In this document: one piece after another, positions 32,473 to 41,423 of the stretch
Layout: the number at the start of each line of letters is the position of its first letter
Position numbering within the stretch: position 1 is the first letter of the stretch
Assembly: GCA_963739645.1 (NCBI GenBank)
Contig: CAVUBM010000112.1
Location: 1-64,000, forward strand
Source of the DNA: JASHPR01 sp963739645
GTDB lineage: Bacteria > Actinomycetota > Actinomycetes > Streptosporangiales > Streptosporangiaceae
Direction of reading: 5' to 3'
DNA length: 64,000 bases
Translations under genes and position numbers: made by a program
Notes under the pieces: generated by a model
What the model saw: the letters and a program-made list of their open reading frames with translations, nothing else
Database searches by the model: none
Told to the model about the DNA's origin: nothing

Positions 32473-33537
32473 ATGAAACTGAAGCGGCACCCCATGGTGG
32501 CCGCGGGTCCCGCCCCGACGGCGGGGACCGCCTCTCGCAGCCATCACATCGTTCCTCGCGCCCTCAAGCTGCTGTCGGTGACGGCAGTGGCCGCGACGAC
32601 TTGCGCCCTGTGGGCCCTTCCGGCCGGCGCGGCGACCCAGCGGGCGACCACCACCACCGTGTCGGTGGCCAAGTCGGCCTTCGTTGGCGCGAGCGTGAAT
32701 CTGTCCGCGACCGTCAGGTCGTCGGGCGCGGCCCCCGCGGGAACGGTCACGTTCTGGCTGGGTACCAGGAAGCTGTGCCACGGCACGCTGTCCAAGGGGT
32801 CGACGCACTGCAGCGCCAGGTTCTACTCGATCAACACCAAGACCATCACCGGCAAGTACTCCGGCAACTCCACGCACAAGGCGTCCTCGGGCACGGCCAA
32901 ACTGAAGGTCGTCCGCTCGCACACGACCACGAAGATCACTAATCTGCCCAACCCGAGCAACGTCGACTCCGGCGCGGCCTTCACCTTCCACGTGACCGTG
33001 ACCGTGCCGGCCGGCACCCCGGCCGCGACCGGCTTCGTGACCGTGGCGCCCACCAGCCCTGCCGGTCTTAGCGCCGCGTTTAGGTGCACCGCCACACTGG
33101 CCGCCGGCAAGGGGTCCTGCACGATCCATCCGCCGGGGTTCGGGATCGTTCACTACCAGGCTTCGTATTCGGGCAGCCCGGTGCACATCAGCTCGAAGTC
33201 CGCGGCCGGCGCGTTCGGCCTGGCCGTGCAGAACACCACCACTACTACCGTTGCCCCGGCAACGGCCGCACCCGGTGCCGTGACGCTGGTTGCGACCGTT
33301 GTGAATCAGGCCGGGAGTGACATCTCGCCACCCGACGGCAACGGCACGGTCGCGTTCTATGTCGATGGCACCGTTGTGTGCCCCGCCCAGCCGCTGACCG
33401 ACGCCAGCGCCGGGCCTGACAACCTGGCCACGTGCGACGACACCCTGGCCGCAGGGTCATACACGATAGACGCTGTGTATTCCGGTGACGACACCAACGT
33501 GACGTCCACGGGCACAGTGACCCTCGTGGTTAGTTAG
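32473..33537 (+). CDS. exported protein with Ig-like (Big_3-type) repeats
   Basis: About 354 residues from ATG 32473, 7 nt after AGGAGG. Signal sequence: basic N-terminus, hydrophobic LLSVTAVAATTCALWALPAG and cleavage near AGA-ATQ. Three repeated beta-sandwich modules follow, each opening with TTTTVSVAKSAF-, TTTKITNLPNPS- or TTTTTVAPATAA-like strands and containing GTVTFW/ATGFVTV/GTVAFYVDG and a closing YSGN-x-THK / YSGDDTNVTSTG. Each module has a Cys pair (for example KLCHG..THCSA). Such modules act as surface adhesion or spacer domains. It is followed by a perfect terminator and stands alone. Confidence 0.85.
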   Translation: MKLKRHPMVAAGPAPTAGTASRSHHIVPRALKLLSVTAVAATTCALWALPAGAATQRATTTTVSVAKSAFVGASVNLSATVRSSGAAPAGTVTFWLGTRKLCHGTLSKGSTHCSARFYSINTKTITGKYSGNSTHKASSGTAKLKVVRSHTTTKITNLPNPSNVDSGAAFTFHVTVTVPAGTPAATGFVTVAPTSPAGLSAAFRCTATLAAGKGSCTIHPPGFGIVHYQASYSGSPVHISSKSAAGAFGLAVQNTTTTTVAPATAAPGAVTLVATVVNQAGSDISPPDGNGTVAFYVDGTVVCPAQPLTDASAGPDNLATCDDTLAAGSYTIDAVYSGDDTNVTSTGTVTLVVS

Positions 33538-33548
33538 CCAGATCTCAG

Positions 33549-33582
33549 CTGCTGGGCCGTCCCGCACGGGACGGCCCAGCAG
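33549..33582 (+). terminator. transcription terminator hairpin
   Basis: Stem CTGCTGGGCCGTCCC / GGGACGGCCCAGCAG, 15 perfect pairs, GCAC loop, 12 nt after the stop of the Ig-like protein. It may also serve the convergent gene ending at 33589. Confidence 0.9.
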
Positions 33583-33588
33583 TGCATT

Positions 33589-34134
33589 TCAGCCACGTAA
33601 ATCCGCAGGAACCCCGCGACAGCGGGAGCTAGCTGGGACTATCGTGCGGTAATTCGCCCAGCCGGGGCGTCCGCTCCGGGCTCGCCCCCCCGAGCCCGCC
33701 CTACGCGAGGCTGCGGCGAAGGCTGTCCCCCTCGGCCCCGCCAATACTCCCATGCTGGCGGGGTCAGCCATAACCATCGCCGGGTGGTGCTGCCCGGTTA
33801 ACCGCGCCTTCTCCTCGGGCTGGATCTCGGCCGACGCGGCGTCCAGATCCCAGGCCGCCAGGTCGTCGCCGGCCGCCTCGCGGAAAACTCCCCAGGCGGC
33901 CACGGCCGCCTGCCCGAGATCAGGAGCGCCGATGGTCACGGCTACCCGGATCCTGACGTAGTCGCGGCCGCGGCGTGTCTCTGACTCGATGTGCGGCCCG
34001 GTCACCGACAAGCTTTCCTGCTCGGCGAGACGGCGCTCGAAGCCGCCGGCCGCGATGCCCCATTCCCGCCGGCCGTCCGTGCGGGGCACGTCGATGCGGA
34101 CCCGGTACCTGGGACGCACCGCTCGCGCGATCAT
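33589..34134 (-). CDS. hypothetical protein
   Basis: Up to 181 residues from ATG 34134 without a clear ribosome site. Residues ~8-110 look like real coding sequence with alternating strands (YRVRIDVPRTDGRREWGIAA, YVRIRVAVTIGAPDLGQAAV) and an acidic helix. The last ~60 residues are low-complexity and may be out-of-frame read-through. I recall similar short actinobacterial proteins but no function. It could be about 120 residues if another indel is present. Confidence 0.45.
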   Translation of the reverse strand: MIARAVRPRYRVRIDVPRTDGRREWGIAAGGFERRLAEQESLSVTGPHIESETRRGRDYVRIRVAVTIGAPDLGQAAVAAWGVFREAAGDDLAAWDLDAASAEIQPEEKARLTGQHHPAMVMADPASMGVLAGPRGTAFAAASRRAGSGGRARSGRPGWANYRTIVPASSRCRGVPADLRG

Positions 34135-34286
34135 GCAGGTCAGTATCCCCGGCCGGTACCAGGCGACACTCGCCCGACAGGCCGTCCGTTGTGCCCGGGG
34201 CCAGGATGGTCTATGTCGGTAATGACCCCATTGTCGTGGCGCACGCCCGCGTGCTGCTGACTGCGCAGCCGGGACGCGGAGCCTAG

Positions 34287-35331
34287 CTAGCGCCGGTCGC
34301 CGGCGGGCGGGGCGGTGGTGCTGCGCAGCACCAGATGAGGGGTGAGCACGACCTCGCGGGGCGCGGCCCGGCCGTCTTCCAGCCGCTGCACCGCCAGGGC
34401 CACAGCCTGCTCGGCCTGGGTACGGGCATCCTGGCTCACGGTGGTGAGGTCCACATGGGCAAGCCGCGCCAGCGTGCTGTCGTCGTAGCCCACCACGGAC
34501 ATGGCCCCCGGCACGTCCAGGCCCCGCCGGACCAGCGCGTCCAGGAGCCCGACCGCGCTGCGGTCGTTGGATGCCAGCACCGCGGTGGGCACGCGAGGGC
34601 CCGCCAGCAGCGCCGGGACGGCCCGCTGGCCCGCCTCCTCGGTGTGGTCGCCGGGGATGATCCTGATCTGGTCCTCCAGGCCGCGGTCCCGCATGGCCTG
34701 CCGGTAACCCCGCCGGCGGTCCGACGCGATCGTCCCGCGGCCGCCGTCGACGAATGCGATGTCCCGGTGGCCCAGGCCCGCGAGGTGGTCCACTGCCTGT
34801 GCGACACCCTGGTCGTCCGCGGCCCGCACCACGTCGACGGCGGCGGACCGGATCCGGCGGCCGATCACGACCACCGGTATCTCCTGGCCGAGCGCGTTGA
34901 CCCGGTCGGCGGGCTCATCCGGGCCGATCAGGATCAGCGCCTCGCAGCGGAAGTCGAGCAGGATCTCGGCCGCCCCCCGCTCGTCGCGGGCGGGCGTCAC
35001 CGTGCTCAGCACCAGGTCGTAGCCGAGCCCCGTGGCGGCCGCGTCAAGGTCCGTGACCAGCTCGGCGTGGAAGGGGTTGCGGACGTCCATCATCACGCCG
35101 AGATGGTGACTGCGCCGCCGGGCCAGCAGGCTGGCCGTCCGGTCGGCCCGGTAGCCCAGCTCGCGGGCGGCGGCCAGCACCCGGCCCCGGGTCTGCTCGC
35201 TCGGGCCAGGCTGGTTCCTGAGCACGAGCGACACCAGTCCGGAGGACACCCCGACGCGGGCGGCCACATCCGACAGCCGGGGCGCCGCGCGCCGGCCCGG
35301 CGGCGCCAGGTCCAGAACCTTCCGCTGCCAC
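34287..35331 (-). CDS. LacI-family transcriptional regulator of the downstream polyol operon
   Basis: The first in-frame start is GTG 35267, but that cuts the helix-turn-helix (RLSDVAARVGVSSGLVSLVL continues upstream without a start). A GTG at 35331 with AGGGGA before it fits if one base is missing near 35285, so the gene is drawn from there. The periplasmic-binding-like sensor domain is complete (HHLGVMMDVRNPFHAELVTD, VPTAVLASNDRSAVGLLDAL, VVGYDDSTLARLAHVDLTTV). A 14-bp perfect dyad lies 59-72 nt upstream. It is divergent from the Gfo/Idh/MocA gene and likely represses that operon until a sugar ligand binds. Confidence 0.88.
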
Positions 35332-35389
35332 GCGATCCCCTGACCATCGTGCCCTTGACATGTCCTCAGAGCCCTGGATACTAACTCTA

Positions 35390-35403
35390 TTAAAGCGCTT
35401 TAA
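35390..35403. promoter_or_regulatory. LacI-type operator
   Basis: TTAAAGCGCTTTAA, a perfect 14-bp palindrome with the central CG typical of LacI/GalR sites, between the LacI gene and the divergent dehydrogenase gene. It is AT-rich in an otherwise GC-rich region. Confidence 0.8.
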
Positions 35404-35492
35404 AGGCGTATCGCGCCGGGCTGCTGGCACGGACTCGCCGGGCCGCTGCAGGACTCGCTGGCGGCCTGCGGGACTCGCCGGGAAGGAGACCG

Positions 35493-36712
35493 ATGAGCAC
35501 ATCGTCGATCGGGGTGGCGGTGATCGGTGCCGGGATGGCCGGCCGGGCGCACGCCAGCGGCTACCGGTCCGCGCCCGCCGTGTTCGACCCTGACCTGCCT
35601 GACGTGCGGCTGGTGGCCATCGCCGACGCGCACGAGCCGTTCGCCGTCGACGTCGCCAGGCGGTACGGCTACCAGCGCGCGGAGACGAGCTGGCAGGCCG
35701 TTGCCGAGGCGCCCGACATCGACGCGGTCAGCGTGGTGGTGGGCAACGCGCTGCACCGCGAGATCGTGGAGGCTCTGCTGGACGCGGGCAAGCACGTGCT
35801 CTGCGAGAAGCCGCTGGCCCCGTCCGTGGCCGACGGGCAGGCCATGGTGGACCGGGCGGCAAAGTCGGACCGGGTCGCGGCGGTCGGGTTCACGTTCCGC
35901 CGGTCGCCGGCCATCAACGCCATCCGCCAGCAGGTGACCGGCGGCGTGCTGGGGCCGCCGGTGCACTTCAACGGGCACTACTGGTGCGACTACGGCTTCA
36001 GCCCCGACGCCCCGATCAGCTGGCGCTATAAGGGCGCGGCCGGGTCCGGGGCGCTGGCGGACATCGGCACCCACCTGGTGGACGTCGGCGAGTTCCTGTG
36101 CGGGCCGGTGCAGAGCGTGCGCGGCACGGTGCTGTCGACCATGATCAGCGGACCGCCCGGTCCCGCTGGGCGCGGCGGTCGGCCACGCCGCCGGCGGCCC
36201 GGTCAGCGACGTCACCGAGCCGGTCGAGAACGAGGACATCGCGACGTTCACCGCCACCTTCGCCAGCGGTGCCACCGGCACCTTCTCCGTGTCGAGGATC
36301 GCCTACGGCCTGGCCAACGCGCTCGGCTTCGAGGTGTTCTGCCGCGGCGGCGCGGCCGCGTTCGACCTGGCCCGGGCGGCCGAGTTCACGATCGCCGACG
36401 GCACGCCCGCCGGGCCGGTGAACGGGTACCGCCAGGTCCTGGTGGGCCCGGCCCACCCGTACATCACCCGGGGCATCCCCATGGACTTCCCCAGCGTCGG
36501 CCACGGGCAGAACGACTTCTTCACGTTCCAGGCCCGGGCGTTCCTGGAGGAGATCGCCGGGCTTGATCATCTGCCCCGCTGCCCGAGCCTCGCCGATGGC
36601 CTGCACAACCTGCGCGTGCTCGATGCGGTCGTGGCCGCCGCGCGCGGGGACGGCCGAGGCCGTGGCGATCCCGCCGTGCACCACCGACCCCGGCGAGAAG
36701 GAGCCACGATGA
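35493..36712 (+). CDS. Gfo/Idh/MocA-family sugar dehydrogenase, two frame breaks
   Basis: ATG 35493 follows GGAAGGAG. The Rossmann domain opens IGVAVIGAGMAGRAHASGYR and carries the family motif AGKHVLCEKPLAPSVADGQA. The C-terminal domain includes FRRSPAINAIRQQVTGGVLG, GALADIGTHLVDVGEFLCGP and HGQNDFFTFQARAFLEEIAG. Frames change near 36160 and near 36655; the reconstructed end reads PPCTTDPGEKEPR with a TGA overlapping the next ATG. Members oxidise sugars or inositols with NAD(P). First gene of an operon under the LacI operator. Confidence 0.85.
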
Positions 36713-37710
36713 AGCTCGGTGCCTACACCGCATGCCTGCATGACCGATCCCTGCCGGAGACCCTCAAGATCCTGCAGGAGATGGGGCTGACCAGCGCGGA
36801 GATCAACGCGGGCGGGTTCATCCCCGCACCGCACCTGCCGGTCGGGCAGCTGCTCGCGAGCGCCGCCGCGCGCGATGACTACCTGGACGTGTACCAGCAG
36901 GCCGGGATCGCGCTCACGGGGCTGAACGTCAACGGCAACCCGCTGAACCCGGACCCGGAGGTGGGGCCGAAGCACGCCGAGGACCTGCGCCAGGCGATCA
37001 CCGTCGCCAGCCTGCTCGGCGTCAAGCGCGTGGTGACGATGTCCGGGCTGCCCGCCGCTCACCATGGGGGCCGGGCCGCCTCGTGGACCGTGAACCCCTG
37101 GGACAGCCAGTTCCTCGACGCGCTGGACTACCAGTGGCAGCAGGTCGCGATCCCGTTCTGGAAGGACATCCAGGCGCGGGCCGCCGGCGCCGACGTCAAG
37201 GTGTGCATCGAGATGCACCCGCACAACATCGTGTTCAACCCTGGCACCCTGGAGCGGCTCGCCACCGAGATCAACGCCACCCACGTGGGCGCCGAGATGG
37301 ATCCCAGCCACCTGTTCTGGCAGGGCATCGACCCGGTCGCGGCGATCGGCCACCTCGGGGGGCTGGTGTACCACGCGGCCGCCAAGGACACGCGTATCAA
37401 CGAGCGGAACTGCCGCGTCTACGGGGTCCTCGACGACCGGTTCCAGCGGGTCCCTGCGGACCAGAACCCGGTCGGCCTGGGCGGCCGGAACACGCTGACC
37501 CGGTGGCCCGCGGACGCTTCCTGGCAGTTCGTCGCCGTCGGGCGCGGGCACGGCCAGGACTTCTGGGTCCGGTTCCTGCAGGCGCTGAGCGCGGTCGATC
37601 CCGGGATCGCGGTCAACATCGAGCACGAGGACGCCGAACTGGACCAGATCGAGGGCCTCCGCCTGGCGGCGGAGAACCTGAAGGCGGCCGGCGCCGCGGC
37701 CGGGATATGA
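36709..37710 (+). CDS. sugar phosphate isomerase/epimerase (xylose-isomerase-like TIM barrel)
   Basis: 333 residues from ATG 36709 after GAAGGAG, overlapping the dehydrogenase stop (ATGA). The AP-endonuclease-2-type barrel is evident: KLGAYTACLHDRSLPETLKI, MGLTSAEINAGGFIPAPHLP, VKVCIEMHPHNIVFNPGTLE (Glu and His metal ligands), THVGAEMDPSHLFWQGIDPV and YHAAAKDTRINERNCRVYGV. Such proteins epimerise or dehydrate keto-inositols and sugars (IolE/IolI/IolH relatives). Exact reaction not assignable. Confidence 0.9.
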   Translation: MKLGAYTACLHDRSLPETLKILQEMGLTSAEINAGGFIPAPHLPVGQLLASAAARDDYLDVYQQAGIALTGLNVNGNPLNPDPEVGPKHAEDLRQAITVASLLGVKRVVTMSGLPAAHHGGRAASWTVNPWDSQFLDALDYQWQQVAIPFWKDIQARAAGADVKVCIEMHPHNIVFNPGTLERLATEINATHVGAEMDPSHLFWQGIDPVAAIGHLGGLVYHAAAKDTRINERNCRVYGVLDDRFQRVPADQNPVGLGGRNTLTRWPADASWQFVAVGRGHGQDFWVRFLQALSAVDPGIAVNIEHEDAELDQIEGLRLAAENLKAAGAAAGI

Positions 37711-37721
37711 GCAGCGGTGCG

Positions 37722-37760
37722 GTGAGCGGCTGTGCTCCCGGCGGAGGAGCCGCGGCTCAC
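37722..37760. terminator. possible bidirectional terminator
   Basis: GTGAGC (37722) and GCTCAC (37755) are inverted repeats closing a GC-rich stem between the convergent isomerase and GntR genes. Inner pairing is imperfect and it overlaps the GntR stop. Confidence 0.4.
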
Positions 37761-38500
37761 CAGCCGGTCAGCGTGAGATCGAAGCTGTACCGCGAGGCCC
37801 GGTAGATATGGTCGCCGTGCTCCACCGCGCGTCCCTGGTCGTCATACGCGGCGCGCTCCATGGTCAGCACCGGCGCTCTCCGGGATTCGCCCAGCGCCTT
37901 GGCCTCGGCGGCGGTCGCGGCGCGGGCCCCGATCGACTGCCTCGCGATCCTCAGGTTGACGCCGTTGGCGCGGAGCAGGTTGTACAGCCCCCGCGCCTCG
38001 AGGTCCTCGGCGGTGAGGCGGAGCAGGTTCGCGGGGACATGGTTGCGCATGAGAGCGAGCGGCTCACCGTCGGCGTACCGCAGCCGCTCGAACACGTAGA
38101 CCTCGGTCCCCTCGGGCAGGCCGAGCTCGAGCGCGAGCGCGTCAGGGGCGGGTTCCGTGCTGAAGCTGAGCACCCGCGTGCGCGGATCGCGGCGGGTCTG
38201 GGCCAGGTCCTCGTAGAGGCTGGTCAGCTCGACCTGGCGCTGCACCTTGGGGTGCAGAACCTGCGTGCCCACGCCGCGCTTGCGGACCAGCAGCCCCTTG
38301 TCGACCAGGTACTCGATCGCCCGCCGCATGGTCGGCCGGGACAGGCCCAGCCGGTCGGCCAGGTCGATCTCGTTCTCGAGCCGCGATCCCGTGGCCAGTT
38401 CACCGGACTCGATCATCTGCTCCAGGCATTGGGCCACCTGGAAGTAGAGCGGGACCGGGCTGTTGCGGTCCACCTGGATGGGCGGAACGACGTGGATCAC
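37757..38500 (-). CDS. GntR-family regulator with UTRA domain (HutC type)
   Basis: About 247 residues from GTG 38500 after GAAGAGG. The N-terminal winged helix is clear (VPLYFQVAQCLEQMIESGEL, LADRLGLSRPTMRRAIEYLV, KRGVGTQVL). The UTRA effector domain follows (LSFSTEPAPDALALELGLPE, EVYVFERLRYADGEPLALMR, ILY-type end YRASRYSFDLTLTGW). It is divergent from the iolC operon, and an 18-bp dyad at 38576 probably serves both directions. Effector likely a sugar phosphate. Confidence 0.9.
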   Translation of the reverse strand: MIHVVPPIQVDRNSPVPLYFQVAQCLEQMIESGELATGSRLENEIDLADRLGLSRPTMRRAIEYLVDKGLLVRKRGVGTQVLHPKVQRQVELTSLYEDLAQTRRDPRTRVLSFSTEPAPDALALELGLPEGTEVYVFERLRYADGEPLALMRNHVPANLLRLTAEDLEARGLYNLLRANGVNLRIARQSIGARAATAAEAKALGESRRAPVLTMERAAYDDQGRAVEHGDHIYRASRYSFDLTLTGW

Positions 38501-38575
38501 GAGGACCTCTTCTGCGCGGCGACCAGCGGGAGCTCCGCCCAATACTACATCACGTCGACAGGCTGTCAGGAGGTC

Positions 38576-38593
38576 AGTATGTCGGAACATACT
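38576..38593. promoter_or_regulatory. GntR operator dyad
   Basis: AGTATGT-CGGA-ACATACT, 7-bp perfect arms, directly upstream of the -35 box of the iolC promoter. Confidence 0.6.
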
Positions 38594-38594
38594 C

Positions 38595-38623
38595 TTGACG
38601 GGAAGGTAATACAGGCGTAAAAA
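38595..38623 (+). promoter_or_regulatory. promoter of the iolC-iolB-iolG operon
   Basis: TTGACG (38595-38600), 17-nt spacer, TAAAAA (38618-38623). The start would fall near 38630, about 60 nt before the iolC start. Confidence 0.5.
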
Positions 38624-38691
38624 TTCAGCAACGAAATGACATTCCGGACCGGCGATACCCGGGAGGCAGCGCCGATGCAGGTGGGACTCGC

Positions 38692-39654
38692 GTGAGCGCC
38701 CTCGAGGTCCTCACGATGGGCCGGGTCGGCGTCGACCTGTACCCGCTGCAGTCGGGTGTCGGGCTCGAGGACGTCGAGACCTTCGGCAAGTGGCTCGGCG
38801 GCAGCGCGACCAACGTCGCCGTGGCGGCCGCCCGGTACGGGCGCCGCAGCGCGGTCATCACCCGCACCGGCGACGACCCGTTCGGCCGGTTCGTGCACCA
38901 GGCCCTGCGAGGCTACGGCGTCGACGACCGGTATGTCACCGCGGTGCCGGAGCTGCCGACCCCGGTGACGTTCTGCGAGATCTTCCCGCCGGACGACTTC
39001 CCGCTCTACTTCTACCGCCGCCCCAAGGCACCCGACCTGGAGATCCGCAGCGAGCAGCTGGACACCCCCGCGATCCGGTCCGCGGGCGTGTTCTGGGTGA
39101 CCGTGACCGGGCTGTCCGACGAGCCCAGCCGCACCGCGACCCTCGACGCCCTCGAGGCGCGCGGCGGGCGGGAGATCACGGTGCTGGACCTGGACTACCG
39201 GCCCCAGTTCTGGCCGTCGCGGGAGCAAGCCCGCCACTGGGTGCAGCGGGCGCTGCCGCACGTGACCGTGGCCGTGGGCAACCTCGACGAGTGCGAGACC
39301 GCGGTCGGGGAGCGCAAGCCCTTAGACGCCGCGCAGGCGCTGCACGAATTCGGCGTCGGCCTCGCGATCGTCAAGCAGGGCCCGGACGGGGTGCTCGCGC
39401 ATGACCGCGCCGAGGCGGTGGAGGTGCCCCCGGTCCCTGTCGACGTCGTGAACGGGATCGGCGCCGGTGACGCGTTCGGCGGCGCGCTGTGCCACGGGCT
39501 GCTGGCCGGCTGGGACCTCGAGCGGATCATGCGCTTCGCGAATGCGGCCGGCGCGATCGTGGCGTCGAGGCTCGCCTGCTCGGACGCCATGCCGACGGCC
39601 GCCGAGGTCGAGGCGCTGCTGGGCGGCGGACCACAGGAGGGCACCCATGCGTGA
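38692..39654 (+). CDS. iolC: PfkB-family kinase, 5-dehydro-2-deoxygluconokinase (IolC) type
   Basis: About 320 residues from GTG 38692. The IolC-like opening LTMGRVGVDLYPLQ is followed by GGSATNVAVAAARYG, DDPFGRFVHQALRGYGVDDR, the IolC-typical FCEIFPPDDFPLYFYRRPKA, and the PfkB signature NGIGAGDAFGGALCHGLL with the catalytic Asp. It phosphorylates 2-deoxy-5-keto-gluconate in inositol breakdown. Its stop lies inside the next gene. Confidence 0.92.
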   Translation: MSALEVLTMGRVGVDLYPLQSGVGLEDVETFGKWLGGSATNVAVAAARYGRRSAVITRTGDDPFGRFVHQALRGYGVDDRYVTAVPELPTPVTFCEIFPPDDFPLYFYRRPKAPDLEIRSEQLDTPAIRSAGVFWVTVTGLSDEPSRTATLDALEARGGREITVLDLDYRPQFWPSREQARHWVQRALPHVTVAVGNLDECETAVGERKPLDAAQALHEFGVGLAIVKQGPDGVLAHDRAEAVEVPPVPVDVVNGIGAGDAFGGALCHGLLAGWDLERIMRFANAAGAIVASRLACSDAMPTAAEVEALLGGGPQEGTHA

Positions 39655-40525
39655 CCGGCTCAAGGTCATCCTCGACGTACGCACCCGGCGCCCCCAGGCC
39701 ATCGCCGAGGCGGCCGCCGCGCGCAGCCGGCGGCCGTCGCTGCTCGGCGACGACAACCGGCTGTTCATCATCGCGGCCGACCACCCGGCGCGCGGCGCGC
39801 TGCGGGTGGGAGAGCGCCCGATGGCCCTGGCCGACCGGGCGGACCTGCTGGAGCGGATGTCGCTCGCGCTGCACAGACCCGGTGTTGACGGCGTGCTCGG
39901 CACCGCCGACGTCATCGAGGACCTGCTGCTGCTGGGCGCGCTGGACGACAAGGTGGTCATCGGCTCGATGAACCGCGGTGGCCTGGCCGGAACCGTCTTC
40001 GAGATCGACGACCGGTTCACCGGGTACGACGCGGACACGATCGCGCGCATGGGGTTCGACGGCGGCAAGATGCTGTTCCGCATCGACCCGGACGATCCCG
40101 CCACCGCCCGGACCATGCACTCCTGCGCCCAGGCGGTCAGCGACCTCGCGGGGCGGGGCCTGATGGCCATGGTTGAGCCGTTCATCTCCCACCGGATCGA
40201 AGGCCGGGTCCGGAACGATCTGTCGCCCGAGGCGGTGACCCGCTCCATCGCGGTCGCCTCGGGGCTCGGCACCACCTCCGCCTACACCTGGCTCAAGGTC
40301 CCGGTCGTCGACGACATGGAGCGGGTCCTGGCCGCGTCGACGCTCCCGGCTCTCCTGCTCGGCGGTGAGGTCAGCGCCGACCAGGACGCCGCCTTCGACC
40401 GCTGGCGCAAAGCGCTGCAGTTCCCGTCCGTGCACGGCCTGGTGGTCGGGCGCGCGCTACTGTTCCCGCCCGACGATGACGTCGCCGGCGCCGTCGACAC
40501 GGCCGTCGGCCTGATGCGGGAGTGA
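39647..40525 (+). CDS. Cgl0159-type (beta/alpha)8 aldolase-like protein of inositol catabolism
   Basis: About 292 residues from ATG 39647 after AGGAGGG, overlapping iolC by 8 nt. The barrel includes LFIIAADHPARGALRVG, PGVDGVLGTADVIEDLLLLG, VVIGSMNRGGLAGTVFEIDD, GFDGGKMLFRIDPDDPA, MVEPFISHRIEGRVRNDLSP and TSAYTWLKVPVVDDME (putative Schiff-base Lys). In other bacteria this domain is fused to IolC or encoded beside it and is thought to cleave the phosphorylated deoxy-keto acid. Confidence 0.88.
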   Translation: MRDRLKVILDVRTRRPQAIAEAAAARSRRPSLLGDDNRLFIIAADHPARGALRVGERPMALADRADLLERMSLALHRPGVDGVLGTADVIEDLLLLGALDDKVVIGSMNRGGLAGTVFEIDDRFTGYDADTIARMGFDGGKMLFRIDPDDPATARTMHSCAQAVSDLAGRGLMAMVEPFISHRIEGRVRNDLSPEAVTRSIAVASGLGTTSAYTWLKVPVVDDMERVLAASTLPALLLGGEVSADQDAAFDRWRKALQFPSVHGLVVGRALLFPPDDDVAGAVDTAVGLMRE

Positions 40526-40529
40526 TGAC

Positions 40530-41423
40530 ATGGACGAGAAGCTCTACCTGCCGGAGGGGTCCACCGGCGACGGCACGTTCTCGCTGGTGGTGACGCCCGA
40601 GAGCGCCGGGTGGGTCTACAGCGGCCTCCGGGTGCTGAACCTGCCGCCCGGCGGCACGCACACCTGGGCCACCGGCGACCACGAGCTGCTCGTGCTGCCG
40701 CTGGCCGGCTCTGGCCGGGTGACCTGCGACGGCGAGACATTTGAGCTGCAGGGGCGCCGCGACGTGTTCTCGCGCGTCACCGATTTCGCCTACGCGCCGC
40801 GCGAGGCCACGGTGTCGGTGACCTCCGCCCGCGGCGGGACGTTCGCGCTGCCGTCCGCGCGGTGCACCCGCCGCCTGCCGCCCCGCTACGGGGCGGCCGA
40901 GGACGTGCCGGTCGAGCTGCGCGGGGCCGGGCAGGCCAGCCGCCAGGTCAACAACTTCTGCTCACCCGAGGCGTTCGAGTGCGACAAGCTCATCGCCGTC
41001 GAGGTGCTCACGCCGGGCGGGAACTGGTCGTCCTACCCGCCGCACAAGCATGACGAGGCGCGCGACGGCGAGGTCGAGCTCGAGGAGATCTACTACTTCG
41101 AGACCAGGGGCCTCGCCTACCAGCGGGTGTACGGCACCGCCGGCCGTCCGATCGACGTGCTGGCCGAGGTCAGGTCGGGCGACGTGGTGCTCATCCCGCA
41201 CGGCTGGCACGGGCCGTCGATCGCCGCCCCCGGCTACGACCTCTACTACCTCAACGTCATGGCCGGCCCGGCCGACGAGCGCGCCTGGCGGTTCTGCGAC
41301 GACCCGGCGCACGCCTGGATCCGCGGCACCTGGGACGGCCAGCAGATCGACCCGCGGCTGCCGCTGTCGTCCGCGGCCGGCGGGGAAGGCAGGGCGGGCC
41401 AGGAAGGGAGGGCGGGAGGATGA
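40530..41423 (+). CDS. iolB: 5-deoxy-glucuronate isomerase
   Basis: About 297 residues from ATG 40530. The double cupin fold is recognisable: LRVLNLPPGGTHTWATGDHE, VLPLAGSGRVTCDGE, KLIAVEVLTPGGNWSSYPPH then KHDE (metal-binding His/Glu), LEEIYYFETRGLAYQRVYGT and VLIPHGWHGPSIAAPGYDLY. It converts 5-deoxy-glucuronate to the 2-keto form in the inositol path. Stop overlaps the next ATG. Confidence 0.93.
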   Translation: MDEKLYLPEGSTGDGTFSLVVTPESAGWVYSGLRVLNLPPGGTHTWATGDHELLVLPLAGSGRVTCDGETFELQGRRDVFSRVTDFAYAPREATVSVTSARGGTFALPSARCTRRLPPRYGAAEDVPVELRGAGQASRQVNNFCSPEAFECDKLIAVEVLTPGGNWSSYPPHKHDEARDGEVELEEIYYFETRGLAYQRVYGTAGRPIDVLAEVRSGDVVLIPHGWHGPSIAAPGYDLYYLNVMAGPADERAWRFCDDPAHAWIRGTWDGQQIDPRLPLSSAAGGEGRAGQEGRAGG

